A DNA stretch of 64,000 bases from Streptomyces sp. TSRI0281 (GCF_001905125.1 NZ_LWLE01000034.1:220714-284713), one strand, 5' to 3'. Shown: positions 24,307 to 33,166, counted from the stretch's first letter. Translations and numbers: made by a program. The notes: generated by a model from the sequence alone, not told the origin.

Positions 24307-26544
24307 GTGGCCACATTCCTCTACAAGCTCGGACGGCTCGCCTTCCGGCGCCGCCGCTATGTCGCCCTCGTCTGGGTGGCACTGCTGGCACTCGCCGGAT
24401 TCGGTGCCGCCTCCGCTTCCACCGCCACCTCCAGCTCCTTCTCGATTCCGGGTACGGAGGCCCAGAAGGCCTTCGACCTGCTGGAACAGCGCTTCCCGGG
24501 CAGCAGCGCCGACGGCGCGACAGCCCGCGTCGTCTTCACCGCACCCGACGGACAGAAGGTGACCGACGCCGCCAACAAGGCCGAGGTCAAGGACATCGTC
24601 GGCGAGCTGAAGTCCGGCTCGGACCAGATCGCCTCGGTCGCCGACCCGTACACCGCCGACGCCGTCAGCAAGGACGGCTCCACGGCGTACATCTCGGTCT
24701 CCTACAAGGTCAACTCGATGGAGCTGACCGACCCGGCCCGTGAGGCCCTGGAGGACGCGGGGGTGGCCGCCGAGAAGAGCGGGATGACCGTGGCGATCGG
24801 CGGTGACGCGCTCCAGGTGATGCCGGAGACCGGCGCCACCGAGATCATCGGGGTCGCCATCGCCGCGGTGGTGCTGGTCATCACGTTCGGCTCGCTGATC
24901 GCCGCCGGGCTGCCGCTGCTCACCGCGCTCATCGGGGTCGGCATCGGGGTCTCGACGATCACGGCGCTGGCGAACGTGCTGGACCTGGGCTCCACCACCT
25001 CGACGCTCGCGATGATGATCGGCCTCGCGGTCGGCATCGACTACGCGCTCTTCATCGTCTCCCGCTACCGCGCCGAACTGGCCGAGGGCCGGGAGCGCGA
25101 GGAAGCCGCCGGGCGGGCCGTCGGCACGGCCGGTTCCGCGGTCGTCTTCGCGGGCCTGACCGTGGTCATCGCCCTGGTGGGCCTGGCCGTCGTGAACATC
25201 CCGATGCTGTCGAAGATGGGCTTCGCCGCCGCCGGAACGGTCGCCATCGCCGTCCTCATCGCGCTCACCCTGGTCCCGGCGCTGCTGGGCTTCGCGGGCA
25301 AGCGGGTCATGGGGCGCAAGGCGCGCCGGGCCGCCGAGGCGGAGAACCGTCCCGAGGCCAAGCCGAACATGGGCACCCGGTGGGCGCGGTTCGTGCTGCG
25401 CAAGCCGGTGTGGGTGCTGCTGGCCGGTGTCATCGGCCTCGGCGTCATCGCCGTACCGGCCGCGTCGCTGGAGATGGGCCTGCCGGACGACGGCTCCCAG
25501 CCGAAGAGCACCACGCAGCGCCAGGCGTACGACGCGCTCTCCGACGGCTTCGGTCCCGGGTTCAACGGGCCGCTGATGGTCGTCGTCGACACGAAGAACA
25601 GCTCGGACGGCAAGACCGCGGTCAACCAGGTCTCCCAGGAGATCGAGTCCATGCCGCACGTCGTCGCCGTCAGCCCGGCCGCCTTCAACAAGGCGGGCGA
25701 CACCGCGACCATCACCGTCATCGCACAGGACCGGCCCAGCTCCGTCGAGACGGAGAACGTGGTCCACGCCATCCGTGACGCGGGTGCCGACATCAAGAGC
25801 GACTCCGGTGCCGAGGTGCTGGTCACCGGTGCCACCGCGATGAACATCGACTTCTCGCAGAAGATGAACGACGCGCTGCTGCCCTACCTGGCGCTCGTCG
25901 TGGGTCTGGCCTTCCTGCTCCTGATGCTGGTGTTCCGCTCGGTCCTCGTGCCGCTGAAGGCGGCGCTCGGCTTCCTGCTCTCGGTCGTCGCGGCACTCGG
26001 CGCGGTCGTCGCGGTCTTCCAGTGGGGCTGGCTCGGTTCGCTCTTCGGCGTCGAGCAGACCGGCCCGATCATGTCGATGATGCCGATCTTCATGGTCGGT
26101 GTGGTCTTCGGTCTCGCCATGGACTACGAGGTCTTCCTCGTCACCCGGATGCGGGAGGCGTACGTCCACGGGGAGAGCCCCGGCCAGGCCATCGTGACCG
26201 GCTTCAAGCACGGCGCACGGGTGGTCACGGCCGCGGCCGTGATCATGATGGCGGTCTTCGCCGGCTTCATCGGCGCCAGCGAACAGATGATCAAGATGAT
26301 CGGCTTCTCGCTCGCCATCGCCGTCTTCTTCGACGCCTTTGTGGTGCGGATGGCGATCGTGCCCGCGGTGCTGGCGCTGCTCGGCAAGCGCGCCTGGTGG
26401 CTGCCGCGCTGGCTGGACCGCGCGCTGCCCAACGTGGACGTGGAGGGCGAGGGCCTGCGCAAGCAGCTCTCCGACGCTCCGGAGTCCTCGCGGGGCGGGT
26501 CCGGCGGCGACGCCGACGGTGAGCGTGAGCTGACCCGCGTCTGA
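24307..26544 (+). CDS. MMPL family (RND superfamily) membrane transporter
   Basis: The 745-residue protein has a first membrane helix near residues 18-38, a periplasm-side domain, a five-helix bundle around 175-330, a second extracytoplasmic domain and a second bundle around 520-690. The proton-relay Asp-Tyr pairs typical of MmpL proteins are present in VGIDYALFIVSRYR and LAMDYEVFLVTRMRE. These transporters export lipids, polyketides or drugs using the proton gradient. GTG 24307 has a gggag site upstream. Its position after a TetR gene suggests induction by a transported compound. No biosynthetic cluster is adjacent. Confidence 0.92.
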   Translation: MATFLYKLGRLAFRRRRYVALVWVALLALAGFGAASASTATSSSFSIPGTEAQKAFDLLEQRFPGSSADGATARVVFTAPDGQKVTDAANKAEVKDIVGELKSGSDQIASVADPYTADAVSKDGSTAYISVSYKVNSMELTDPAREALEDAGVAAEKSGMTVAIGGDALQVMPETGATEIIGVAIAAVVLVITFGSLIAAGLPLLTALIGVGIGVSTITALANVLDLGSTTSTLAMMIGLAVGIDYALFIVSRYRAELAEGREREEAAGRAVGTAGSAVVFAGLTVVIALVGLAVVNIPMLSKMGFAAAGTVAIAVLIALTLVPALLGFAGKRVMGRKARRAAEAENRPEAKPNMGTRWARFVLRKPVWVLLAGVIGLGVIAVPAASLEMGLPDDGSQPKSTTQRQAYDALSDGFGPGFNGPLMVVVDTKNSSDGKTAVNQVSQEIESMPHVVAVSPAAFNKAGDTATITVIAQDRPSSVETENVVHAIRDAGADIKSDSGAEVLVTGATAMNIDFSQKMNDALLPYLALVVGLAFLLLMLVFRSVLVPLKAALGFLLSVVAALGAVVAVFQWGWLGSLFGVEQTGPIMSMMPIFMVGVVFGLAMDYEVFLVTRMREAYVHGESPGQAIVTGFKHGARVVTAAAVIMMAVFAGFIGASEQMIKMIGFSLAIAVFFDAFVVRMAIVPAVLALLGKRAWWLPRWLDRALPNVDVEGEGLRKQLSDAPESSRGGSGGDADGERELTRV

Positions 26545-26589
26545 GCGGTGTCCGAGCGGTGTCCGAGCCGGTGTCCCGGGTCCGCTCAG

Positions 26590-26628
26590 GCGGACCCGGG
26601 GCCCGGATCCCATGAACCCCGGGTCCGC
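26590..26628. terminator. Hairpin after the MMPL gene
   Basis: gcggacccgggg (26590-26601) pairs perfectly with ccccgggtccgc (26617-26628) around a 15-base loop, 45 bases after the transporter stop. The stronger hairpin at 26691 probably does most of the work. Confidence 0.6.
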
Positions 26629-26690
26629 GTCCGAGCGGAGCGCGGCCCCGGAAGCGCCGGTTACCTGTGGGGACGGGGGCCGGGGCGAAG

Positions 26691-26727
26691 ACGAGAGCCC
26701 CCGTGCGAGCGGCACGGGGGCTCTCGT
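26691..26727. terminator. Strong intrinsic terminator, 16 perfect pairs
   Basis: acgagagcccccgtgc (26691-26706) pairs perfectly with gcacgggggctctcgt (26712-26727) around a 5-base loop. It separates the MMPL gene from the convergent SsgA-like gene and could serve both. Confidence 0.9.
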
Positions 26728-26759
26728 CATGCCCGGCGGCGGGCGTGGTGCTCGGCGGC

Positions 26760-26825
26760 CGGTGTCAGCTGGTATCGGACGAATTTGCCGGTGTCAGGCT
26801 GAATCGCCCGGTGTCAGCTGGTATC
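26760..26825. repeat. Direct repeat at the end of the SsgA-like gene
   Basis: The 17-base cggtgtcagctggtatc occurs at 26760-26776 and 26809-26825, with a partial third copy (ccggtgtcagg) at 26789-26799. The second copy overlaps the stop codon of the minus-strand SsgA-like gene, so slippage could alter its end. Confidence 0.6.
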
Positions 26826-27180
26826 AGCCGTGGGTGGCCGGTTCTGGGGGCGCGGTCTCGCTGTGGGTCCGGTCGAGGAAGCGGATCAGCGTCGCGTTGT
26901 CGAACTGGAACACCTCGACGCCGTCCGCCGAGTGCAGTTCCACGATCAGCTGGGCCCGGCCGCACGGCCAGACACGGACGGCGCCGCGCTCGGCGGGGGA
27001 CCGGAGGCCCCGTTCCAGCAGGTCGCGGCCGAATGCCCAGTCGCTGCCGCCGGGCAGGGTGACATGGACGGTGCGCGGGTCGACGGCCGCGTCGTAGCGC
27101 AGGGCGACGGGGACGGGGCGGGTGAGCGGGCCGTCGGTGATGAGCCGGGCGCGGGCATGTTCTTCAATCACGGGGGACAT
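26824..27180 (-). CDS. SsgA-like (SALP) sporulation/cell-division protein
   Basis: The 118-residue protein has the SALP core: RPVPVALRYDAAVDPRTVHV, SDWAFGRDLLERGL and GAVRVWPCGRAQLIVELHS. SsgA-like proteins occur only in sporulating actinomycetes, where they place septa and guide peptidoglycan processing during sporulation. It is slightly shorter than SsgA/SsgB (about 135 residues), being trimmed at the C terminus. ATG 27180 on the minus strand has an excellent aggaggag site. An AT-rich stretch upstream (tataaatagg read on the minus strand) could be part of its promoter. Which SALP subgroup it belongs to is not clear. Confidence 0.85.
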   Translation of the reverse strand: MSPVIEEHARARLITDGPLTRPVPVALRYDAAVDPRTVHVTLPGGSDWAFGRDLLERGLRSPAERGAVRVWPCGRAQLIVELHSADGVEVFQFDNATLIRFLDRTHSETAPPEPATHG

Positions 27181-27364
27181 GAGCCGGCTCCTCCTATTTA
27201 TAGAACTTTGCACTCTAATGTCCCACATTTTGGACCAGGGGCACGCCGAGTGCGCGAGGGACGGGCCCGGGTGCGGCGGGCACGGGCCCGGGTGTGTGGG
27301 GGTGCGGGCCCGGGTGCGCACGGGGCGGACCTGGGTACGGTGAGCAGTTGTGACCTGTTCGCTC

Positions 27365-27381
27365 TTGCATGGTGTTCGCAA
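27365..27381. promoter_or_regulatory. Nur-box-like operator upstream of the CbiMNQO transporter
   Basis: TTGCAT-GGTGT-TCGCAA matches the form of the Streptomyces Nur box (tTGCaa-N5-ttGCAA) at all core TGC/GCA positions. Nur is the nickel-responsive Fur-family repressor. The site lies 74 bases before the transporter start and overlaps the place expected for a -35 element, with tatcat at 27390-27395 as a possible -10. This suggests nickel-dependent repression of the transporter. Confidence 0.6.
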
Positions 27382-27454
27382 CAGGGTCCTATCATTGACG
27401 GGTTCATGACCCCGCCCGCAGGAACGCGGAAACCGCAGGAAGCGGAGCCACCTC

Positions 27455-28636
27455 ATGCATGTACCCGACGGATTCATCAACGCACCCGTCTCCGTGGCCG
27501 CGGGAGTCGTCGCCGCGGGCGCCGTCGCCGTCAGCCTCCGAGGTGCCCGCCGCGAGCTGGACGAGCGCACCGCCCCCCTCGCGGGCCTGGTGGCCGCCTT
27601 CATCTTCGCCGTGCAGATGCTGAACTTCCCGGTCGCGGCGGGTACCAGCGGCCATCTGCTGGGCGGGGCGCTGGCCGCGATCCTGGTCGGGCCGTACACC
27701 GGAGTGCTCTGTATCGCCGTCGTCCTGCTGATGCAGGGCATCCTCTTCGCGGACGGCGGCCTCACCGCGCTCGGGGTGAACATCACGGTGATGGGTGTGG
27801 TCACCGTGATCGTCGCGTACGCCCTGTTCCGCGGCCTGACCGGAATCCTGCCGCGCACCCGCCGCTCGGCCACCGTCTCCGCCTTCGTCGCCGCCCTGGT
27901 CTCCGTACCCGCCGCGGCCTGCGCCTTCACGCTCATCTACTGGATCGGCGGCACCACCGACATCCCGATCGGCAAGGTGCTCACCGCGATGGTCGGGGTG
28001 CATGTGCTGATCGGTATCGGTGAGGCCGTGATCACCGCGCTGACGGTGGGGGCCGTCATCGCCGTACGCCCCGACCTCGTGCACGCCGCCCGCGGGCTCG
28101 CCGCCCCGCTCAAGCTCCGCGTCGACGGCGAGCTGATCGACGCCCCGTCCGTGGCCCCGTCACCGTCCGACGCCCCGTCCGCGGCCCCGTCGCCGTCCGG
28201 CGCCCCGTCCGGCGCCCCGTCCGTGGCCCCGTCGCCGTCCGGCGCCCCGTCCGGCGCCCGGTCCCGGTCCGGCTCCGCCACCCCGGCCGCCGCCCGGTCC
28301 ACGCGCAAGGTCTGGGCCACCGGCCTGGTCACTGCCCTCGTCCTCGCGGGCTTCGTCTCCTTCTACGCCTCCGCCAGCCCCGACGGCCTGGAGAAGGTCG
28401 CCGCCGACAAGGGCATCGACAGGAAGGCCGAGGAGCACGCCGCCTCGGACTCCCCGCTCGCCGACTACGGCGTGAGGGACGTCACCGACGCCCGGATCTC
28501 CGGGGGCCTCGCCGGAGTGATCGGCGTGAGCGCCACGGTCGTCGTCGGCAGCGGCGTCTTCTGGGCCGTACGCCGTCGCCGTACCCACGGCTCCGACACC
28601 CCCGCCGCCGCCCACCACGCCGGAGAGAACGCCTGA
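27455..28636 (+). CDS. cbiM: ECF cobalt/nickel transporter substrate-binding subunit, CbiM-CbiN fusion
   Basis: The 393-residue protein starts with the CbiM signature MHVPDGFINAPV, whose N-terminal residues including His2 ligate the metal. Membrane helices extend to about residue 205. A Pro/Ser/Ala linker built of DNA-level repeats follows (bases about 28141-28270). The last part begins near residue 285 with a membrane helix and ASPDGLEKVA, which is the CbiN signature, and ends with a second helix and RRRR. It is the metal-specific membrane component of an energy-coupling-factor importer for Co or Ni. The Nur-like box argues for nickel (NikMN). CbiQ starts 1 base after its stop codon. Confidence 0.9.
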   Translation: MHVPDGFINAPVSVAAGVVAAGAVAVSLRGARRELDERTAPLAGLVAAFIFAVQMLNFPVAAGTSGHLLGGALAAILVGPYTGVLCIAVVLLMQGILFADGGLTALGVNITVMGVVTVIVAYALFRGLTGILPRTRRSATVSAFVAALVSVPAAACAFTLIYWIGGTTDIPIGKVLTAMVGVHVLIGIGEAVITALTVGAVIAVRPDLVHAARGLAAPLKLRVDGELIDAPSVAPSPSDAPSAAPSPSGAPSGAPSVAPSPSGAPSGARSRSGSATPAAARSTRKVWATGLVTALVLAGFVSFYASASPDGLEKVAADKGIDRKAEEHAASDSPLADYGVRDVTDARISGGLAGVIGVSATVVVGSGVFWAVRRRRTHGSDTPAAAHHAGENA

Positions 28637-28637
28637 C

Positions 28638-29399
28638 ATGGGCGCCGGACACGCGCACAAGCTCTACCGGCACGGGCACTCGCCCGTCCATGGCCTGCCC
28701 CCGCACTGCAAGCTCGCCGCCGTCTTCTGCTTCGTCGTCGTGGTCGTCTCCACGCCGCGCGAGGCGGTCTGGGCCTTCGCGCTGTACGCGGCCCTGCTCG
28801 CCGTCGTCGCCACGGTGGCCCGTATCCCCGCCGGTTTCCTGCTGAAGCGGCTCCTCATCGAGGTGCCGTTCGTCGCGTTCGCGCTGCTCATGCCCTTCGT
28901 GGTGCCCGGCGAGCAGACCGAGATCCTCGGTGTCTCCGTCAGCGTCCCCGGCCTCTGGGGCGCCTGGAACGTCCTCGCCAAGGGCACCCTCGGCGTCGCC
29001 GCCTCCGTGATCCTCGCCTCCACCACCGAACTGCGGTCCCTGCTGCTCGGCCTCCAGCGGCTGAGAATGCCGCCGCTGCTGGTCCAGATCGCGTCCTTCA
29101 TGATCCGGTACGGGGACGTCGTGACCGGCGAGATGCGGCGCATGTCGATCGCCCGCCGCTCCCGGGGCTTCGAGGCACGCGGCGTACGCCATTGGAGTGT
29201 CCTCGCCAAGTCCGCGGGCGCCCTGTTCATCCGGTCCTACGAGCGCGGCGAGCGCGTCCACCTCGCGATGGTCAGCCGCGGCTACACCGGCACCATGCCG
29301 GTCATCGACGAGGTGACGGCCTCCCGGACCCAGTGGGCGTACGCCTCGGTGCTGCCCGCGTTCGCCCTCGTCATCTGTCTGCTGGGATGGTCCCTATGA
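28638..29399 (+). CDS. cbiQ: ECF transporter transmembrane subunit CbiQ
   Basis: The 253-residue protein has several membrane helices. It also has the conserved cytoplasmic coupling motifs of T components, RRMSIARRSRGFEARG and SYERGERVHLAMVSRGY (the A-R-x/A-R-G type), which contact the ATPase. It couples ATP hydrolysis by CbiO to metal uptake through CbiM. A ggagag ribosome site lies inside the end of cbiM. CbiO overlaps its stop. Confidence 0.92.
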   Translation: MGAGHAHKLYRHGHSPVHGLPPHCKLAAVFCFVVVVVSTPREAVWAFALYAALLAVVATVARIPAGFLLKRLLIEVPFVAFALLMPFVVPGEQTEILGVSVSVPGLWGAWNVLAKGTLGVAASVILASTTELRSLLLGLQRLRMPPLLVQIASFMIRYGDVVTGEMRRMSIARRSRGFEARGVRHWSVLAKSAGALFIRSYERGERVHLAMVSRGYTGTMPVIDEVTASRTQWAYASVLPAFALVICLLGWSL

Positions 29400-30169
29400 G
29401 CAGCCCGTCCACCGCCCCCGCACCATCCCTCGAAGTCAGCGGACTCGCCTACGCCTACCCGGACGGCCACCAGGCCCTCTTCGGCGTCGACCTCACCGTC
29501 GCCCGTGGCGAACGGGTCGCCCTCCTCGGCCCCAACGGAGCGGGCAAGACCACCCTCGTCCTCCACCTCAACGGCATCCTCGACGCGGGTGCGGGCACCG
29601 TGCGCGTCGCCGGGCTCCCCGTCGCGAAGCGGAACCTCGCCGAGATCCGCCGCCGCGTCGGCATCGTCTTCCAGGACCCCGACGACCAGCTGTTCATGCC
29701 GACCGTCCGCGAGGACGTCGCCTTCGGGCCCGCCGCCGCGGGGCTGCGCGGCCCCGAACTGGAGGAGCGGGTCCGCTTCGCGCTCCAGCAGGTGGGCATG
29801 GAGGAGTACGCGGGCCGGCCGCCGCACCACCTGTCCTTCGGGCAGCGCCGCCGCGTCGCCGTGGCCACCGTCCTCGCGATGCGGCCGGAGATCCTCGTCC
29901 TGGACGAGCCCTCCTCCAACCTCGACCCGGCCTCGCGCCGCGAACTCGCCGACATCCTGCGCTCCTTGGACGTCACCGTGCTCATGGTCACCCACGACCT
30001 GCCGTACGCGCTCGAACTCTGCCCGCGCGCCGTCATCCTCAGCGAGGGCGTCATCGCCGCCGACGACCGTACGCAGGATCTGCTCTGCGACGATCAACTG
30101 ATGCGCGCGCACCGGCTGGAGCTGCCGTTCGGGTTCGATCCGCGTTCCGTGTCCGTGAACAGGGGGTGA
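29396..30169 (+). CDS. cbiO: ECF transporter ATPase CbiO
   Basis: The 257-residue ABC ATPase has Walker A LLGPNGAGKTT near residue 43, Q-loop FQDPDDQLF, signature HLSFGQRRRVA (LSxGQ form), Walker B ILVLDEPSSNLDP and H-loop VTHD. FQDPDDQ is typical of the cobalt/nickel/biotin ECF group. It powers CbiMNQ. The ATG overlaps the cbiQ stop (ATGA), completing a three-gene operon. Confidence 0.93.
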   Translation: MSSPSTAPAPSLEVSGLAYAYPDGHQALFGVDLTVARGERVALLGPNGAGKTTLVLHLNGILDAGAGTVRVAGLPVAKRNLAEIRRRVGIVFQDPDDQLFMPTVREDVAFGPAAAGLRGPELEERVRFALQQVGMEEYAGRPPHHLSFGQRRRVAVATVLAMRPEILVLDEPSSNLDPASRRELADILRSLDVTVLMVTHDLPYALELCPRAVILSEGVIAADDRTQDLLCDDQLMRAHRLELPFGFDPRSVSVNRG

Positions 30170-30211
30170 CCCGCTACGCGTCCGGCCCGCCGTGCGATGC
30201 ACCATGGGGGG

Positions 30212-31399
30212 ATGAGCGGGAGCGCAGGAGCAGGCGTGGACGTACGGGGCATGGTGGCACCCGGATTCGAACCGGTTGGGGACGCTTTCGTCCGTAACTT
30301 CGAACAGCGCGGGGAGCGCGGTGCGGCCGTCACGGTGTACCGCGCCGGGCGCAAGGTGGTCGATCTGTGGGCCGGTACGCGGGATGTCGGCGGCACCGAA
30401 CCGTGGGCCGTCGACACCGTGCAGGTCGTCCGCTCGGCCGGTAAGGGCATCGCCGCCGCCGTACCGCTGCTGCTCCACCAGCGCGGGCAGGTCGACCTGG
30501 ACGCCCCGGTCGGCACGTACTGGCCGGAGTTCAAGGCGAACGGCAAGGAGCGGGTCCTCGTCCGCGACCTCCTCGCCCACCGGGCCGGAGTGCCCGCCCT
30601 GGACCGCGCGCTGACCCCCGAGGAGGCCGCCGACGGGACGTCCGGCCCGCGCGCCGTCGCCGCCCAGCGCCCGCAGTGGGAGCCCGGCACCGACCACGGC
30701 TATCACGCCCAGACCTACAGCTGGCTCATCGGCGAACTGGTGCGCAGGGCCACCGGCCGGACCATCGGCCGCTGGATCGCCGAGGAGATCGCCCGCCCGC
30801 TCGGCCTGGACTTCTGGTTCGGGCTCCCCGCCGACGAGGCCCACCGCATCGGCCGTATCGGACCGGTCGAGCCCCCGCCCGTCGAGGTCAACGGCGGCAC
30901 CCTGCGCGTGCGCCCCAAGCGGTCCGTCGCCGACGCCTACCGCGACCCGGACTCCCTCACCCGCCGGGCGTTCGGCGCCATCGACCCGTTCCCCGACGAG
31001 AACGACCCCGGCTACCGGGCCGCCGAACTCCCCGCCTCCAACGGCATCGCCACCGCCCGCGCACTGGCCCGCTGCTACGCCGCGATGATCGGCGAGGTCG
31101 ACGGCCACCGGCTGTTCGCCCCGGCCACGCTCACCCTCGCCCGCACCGAGGAATCGGCGGGACCGGACCGGGTCCTGGTCGTGAACACCCGTTTCGGCCT
31201 CGGCTACATGCTGCACGGCCCGGCCGCCCCGCTGCTGGCACCCGGCTCCTTCGGACACCCCGGCCGGGGCGGCTCGCTCGGATTCGCCGACCCCGAATCG
31301 GGCATCGCCCTGGGCTATGTGACGAACGGTCTGCAGAAGGGAGTCACCGCCGACCCCCGTGCCCAGGCACTGGTCAGAGCAGTACGGTCGGCTCTATGA
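30212..31399 (+). CDS. Serine hydrolase of the beta-lactamase/EstB family
   Basis: The 395-residue protein has the class C-like nucleophile motif SAGK near residue 80 (S-x-x-K), a YHAQTYSW segment near residue 170 that supplies the catalytic Tyr, and GHPGRGG near residue 350 in the third-motif position. No signal peptide is seen, so it is likely a cytoplasmic esterase/lactonase related to EstB and LovD-like acyltransferases. I chose ATG 30212 over the ATG at 30197 because CACCAT lies 6 bases before it. Its stop overlaps the SDR start, so the pair is an operon. Confidence 0.85.
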   Translation: MSGSAGAGVDVRGMVAPGFEPVGDAFVRNFEQRGERGAAVTVYRAGRKVVDLWAGTRDVGGTEPWAVDTVQVVRSAGKGIAAAVPLLLHQRGQVDLDAPVGTYWPEFKANGKERVLVRDLLAHRAGVPALDRALTPEEAADGTSGPRAVAAQRPQWEPGTDHGYHAQTYSWLIGELVRRATGRTIGRWIAEEIARPLGLDFWFGLPADEAHRIGRIGPVEPPPVEVNGGTLRVRPKRSVADAYRDPDSLTRRAFGAIDPFPDENDPGYRAAELPASNGIATARALARCYAAMIGEVDGHRLFAPATLTLARTEESAGPDRVLVVNTRFGLGYMLHGPAAPLLAPGSFGHPGRGGSLGFADPESGIALGYVTNGLQKGVTADPRAQALVRAVRSAL

Positions 31400-32181
31400 C
31401 TCCTGCACGTTTCGATGGTCACAGTGTCCTCATCACCGGCGCCGGCCAGGGTATCGGCGCGGCGACCGCCCGCCGCCTGGCCGCCGAAGGCGCGGCCGTA
31501 CTCGTCACCGATCTGCACGCTGCCCGCGCGGGGAACACGGCCGCGGAGATACGCGAGGCGGGCGGCACCGCCGAGTCGGTGGCCTGCGACGTGGGCGACC
31601 GCCGGGCTGTCGAGGCGGCCGTCGCCCACGCGGTCACCGCCTTCGGCCGCCTGGACGTGCTGGTCAACAACGCCTACTCGGCCGGAACGGACACCCCGCT
31701 CTTCGAGGACGAGACGGACGAGGCCTGGGAACGCGACCTCGACATCACCCTGACCGGCCCGTACCGCAGCTCCCGCGCCGCCCTGCCGCACCTGGTGGCC
31801 TCGGGCCGGGGCGCGATCGTCAACATCGGCTCGGTCAACGGCGAACAGGACTTCGGCGGTCACGCCTACAGCGCCGCCAAGGCGGGCCTCGCCAGCCTGA
31901 CCCGTACCCTGGCGGGCCACGCGGGCCCGCGAGGCGTCCGCGTCAACCTGGTCGCCCCCGGCACGATCCGCACCGCCGCCTGGGCGGGCCGCGACGCCGA
32001 ACTGGACCGGATCAGCGCCCTCTACCCCCTCGGCCGCATCGGCGAACCCGACGACATCGCGTCCGCCGTCGCCTTCCTCGCCTCCCACGAGGCGTCCTGG
32101 ATCACGGGCACGACCCTGCGCGTCGACGGCGGCCTGCTCGCCGTCAACACGGGCTTCCGGAAGGCGGTCTCGGAGGGGTAG
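31396..32181 (+). CDS. SDR family oxidoreductase
   Basis: The 261-residue classical SDR has TGAGQGIGAAT near residue 14, ACDV near residue 62, VNNAYSAG near residue 92 and IGSVNG followed by YSAAK near residue 155 (Ser-Tyr-Lys triad). The C-terminal ITGTTLRVDGGL is typical of FabG-like enzymes. It is NAD(P)-dependent; the substrate is unknown. ATGA overlap with the serine hydrolase implies joint action, perhaps acyl transfer or hydrolysis plus oxidation. Confidence 0.88.
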   Translation: MTPARFDGHSVLITGAGQGIGAATARRLAAEGAAVLVTDLHAARAGNTAAEIREAGGTAESVACDVGDRRAVEAAVAHAVTAFGRLDVLVNNAYSAGTDTPLFEDETDEAWERDLDITLTGPYRSSRAALPHLVASGRGAIVNIGSVNGEQDFGGHAYSAAKAGLASLTRTLAGHAGPRGVRVNLVAPGTIRTAAWAGRDAELDRISALYPLGRIGEPDDIASAVAFLASHEASWITGTTLRVDGGLLAVNTGFRKAVSEG

Positions 32182-32233
32182 GGGGCGGCGGTACGCGGGG
32201 AACCCGCGTATGCGGCGGCCTATGGTGCATTGC

Positions 32234-33166
32234 ATGTCCGCCGATCTGATCCGCATCGTGTCCCGCGACTCGCCCATGGCGCTCGCCCAGGTCGAACGCG
32301 TCCGCGCCGAGCTGGCCGCGCTCCACCCTGCCACCCGCACCGAGGTCGTCCCGGTCAGGACGACCGGCGACAAGTGGATGGGCGACCTCAGTGCGGTCGA
32401 GGGAAAGGGCGCGTTCACCAAGGAAGTGGACGCCGCCCTCCTGGCCGGGGAAGCGGACCTGGCGGTGCACTGCGTCAAGGACATCCCCGCGGACCGGCCA
32501 CTGCCCGCCGGGACGGCCTTCGCCGCGTTCCTCAAGCGCGACGACATCCGCGACGCGCTCATCCACCCGGGTGGTGTGCGCCTCGACCAGCTCCCCACCG
32601 GGACCCGCGTCGGAACGTCGTCCGTGCGTCGCGTCGCCCAACTCGCCGCGTCACACCCGCACCTCGCCTGCGTACCGATGCGCGGCAACGCGAACCGACG
32701 CCTGGAGAAGCTCGCCGCGGGGGAAGCCGACGCGCTGCTGCTGGCTGTCTCCGGACTGGAGCGCATCGGCCGTACCGATGTGATCACCGAGATCCTGTCC
32801 TCCGACGTGATGTGCCCGCCGATCGGCGCCGGAGTCCTCGCCCTGCAGTGCCGCGAGGACGACACCGCCCTGATCGACGCCGTGAGCGCGCTCGGTGACC
32901 TCGCGGCACACCGTGAGACAACGGCCGAGCGGATGTTCCTCCACGTTCTGCAAGGGCACTGCAACAGTCCCATCGCGGGTTACGCGCAGGTCGAGCGCAA
33001 CGGCGACCTGTCGCTGCGGGCCAAGGTCTTCACGCCCGACGGCAAGACCGTCCTCAACGCCCACGAGTGGGCCGGCCCGCTCGACCCGGCGACCCTCGGC
33101 ACATCCGTCGCTGTCACCCTGCTGCGTCAGGGCGCCCGGGAGCTGATCGACGGCATCGCGCACTGA
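32234..33166 (+). CDS. hemC: Porphobilinogen deaminase (hydroxymethylbilane synthase), stand-alone copy
   Basis: The 310-residue enzyme polymerises four porphobilinogens into hydroxymethylbilane for tetrapyrroles. Motifs are RIVSRDSPMALAQ, HCVKDIPA (catalytic Asp in the KD pair), GTSSVRR, RGNANRRL and the cofactor Cys in GHCNSPIAGY. HCVKDIP replaces the usual HSMKDVP and GHCNSP the usual GGCxxP, so it is a diverged form. The usual Streptomyces hemC sits beside hemA and hemB; none is here, so this may be a paralogue. TATGGT (32221-32226) lies exactly 7 bases before ATG 32234, indicating a leaderless transcript. Confidence 0.88.
   Translation: MSADLIRIVSRDSPMALAQVERVRAELAALHPATRTEVVPVRTTGDKWMGDLSAVEGKGAFTKEVDAALLAGEADLAVHCVKDIPADRPLPAGTAFAAFLKRDDIRDALIHPGGVRLDQLPTGTRVGTSSVRRVAQLAASHPHLACVPMRGNANRRLEKLAAGEADALLLAVSGLERIGRTDVITEILSSDVMCPPIGAGVLALQCREDDTALIDAVSALGDLAAHRETTAERMFLHVLQGHCNSPIAGYAQVERNGDLSLRAKVFTPDGKTVLNAHEWAGPLDPATLGTSVAVTLLRQGARELIDGIAH

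Noticed and set aside
24262..26730. An 822-codon minus-strand frame
   Set aside because: It is the shadow of the MMPL transporter, rich in His, Asp and Arg with no domain, as expected from reverse reading of membrane codons.
27181..27454. A cobalamin riboswitch before the CbiMNQO operon
   Set aside because: I looked for the B12-box core and paired stems and saw none; a Nur-like DNA box fits better.
26824..27936. A 370-residue version of the SsgA-like protein
   Set aside because: The upstream part is antisense to cbiM and low complexity. A strong aggaggag site at ATG 27180 fixes a 118-residue protein.
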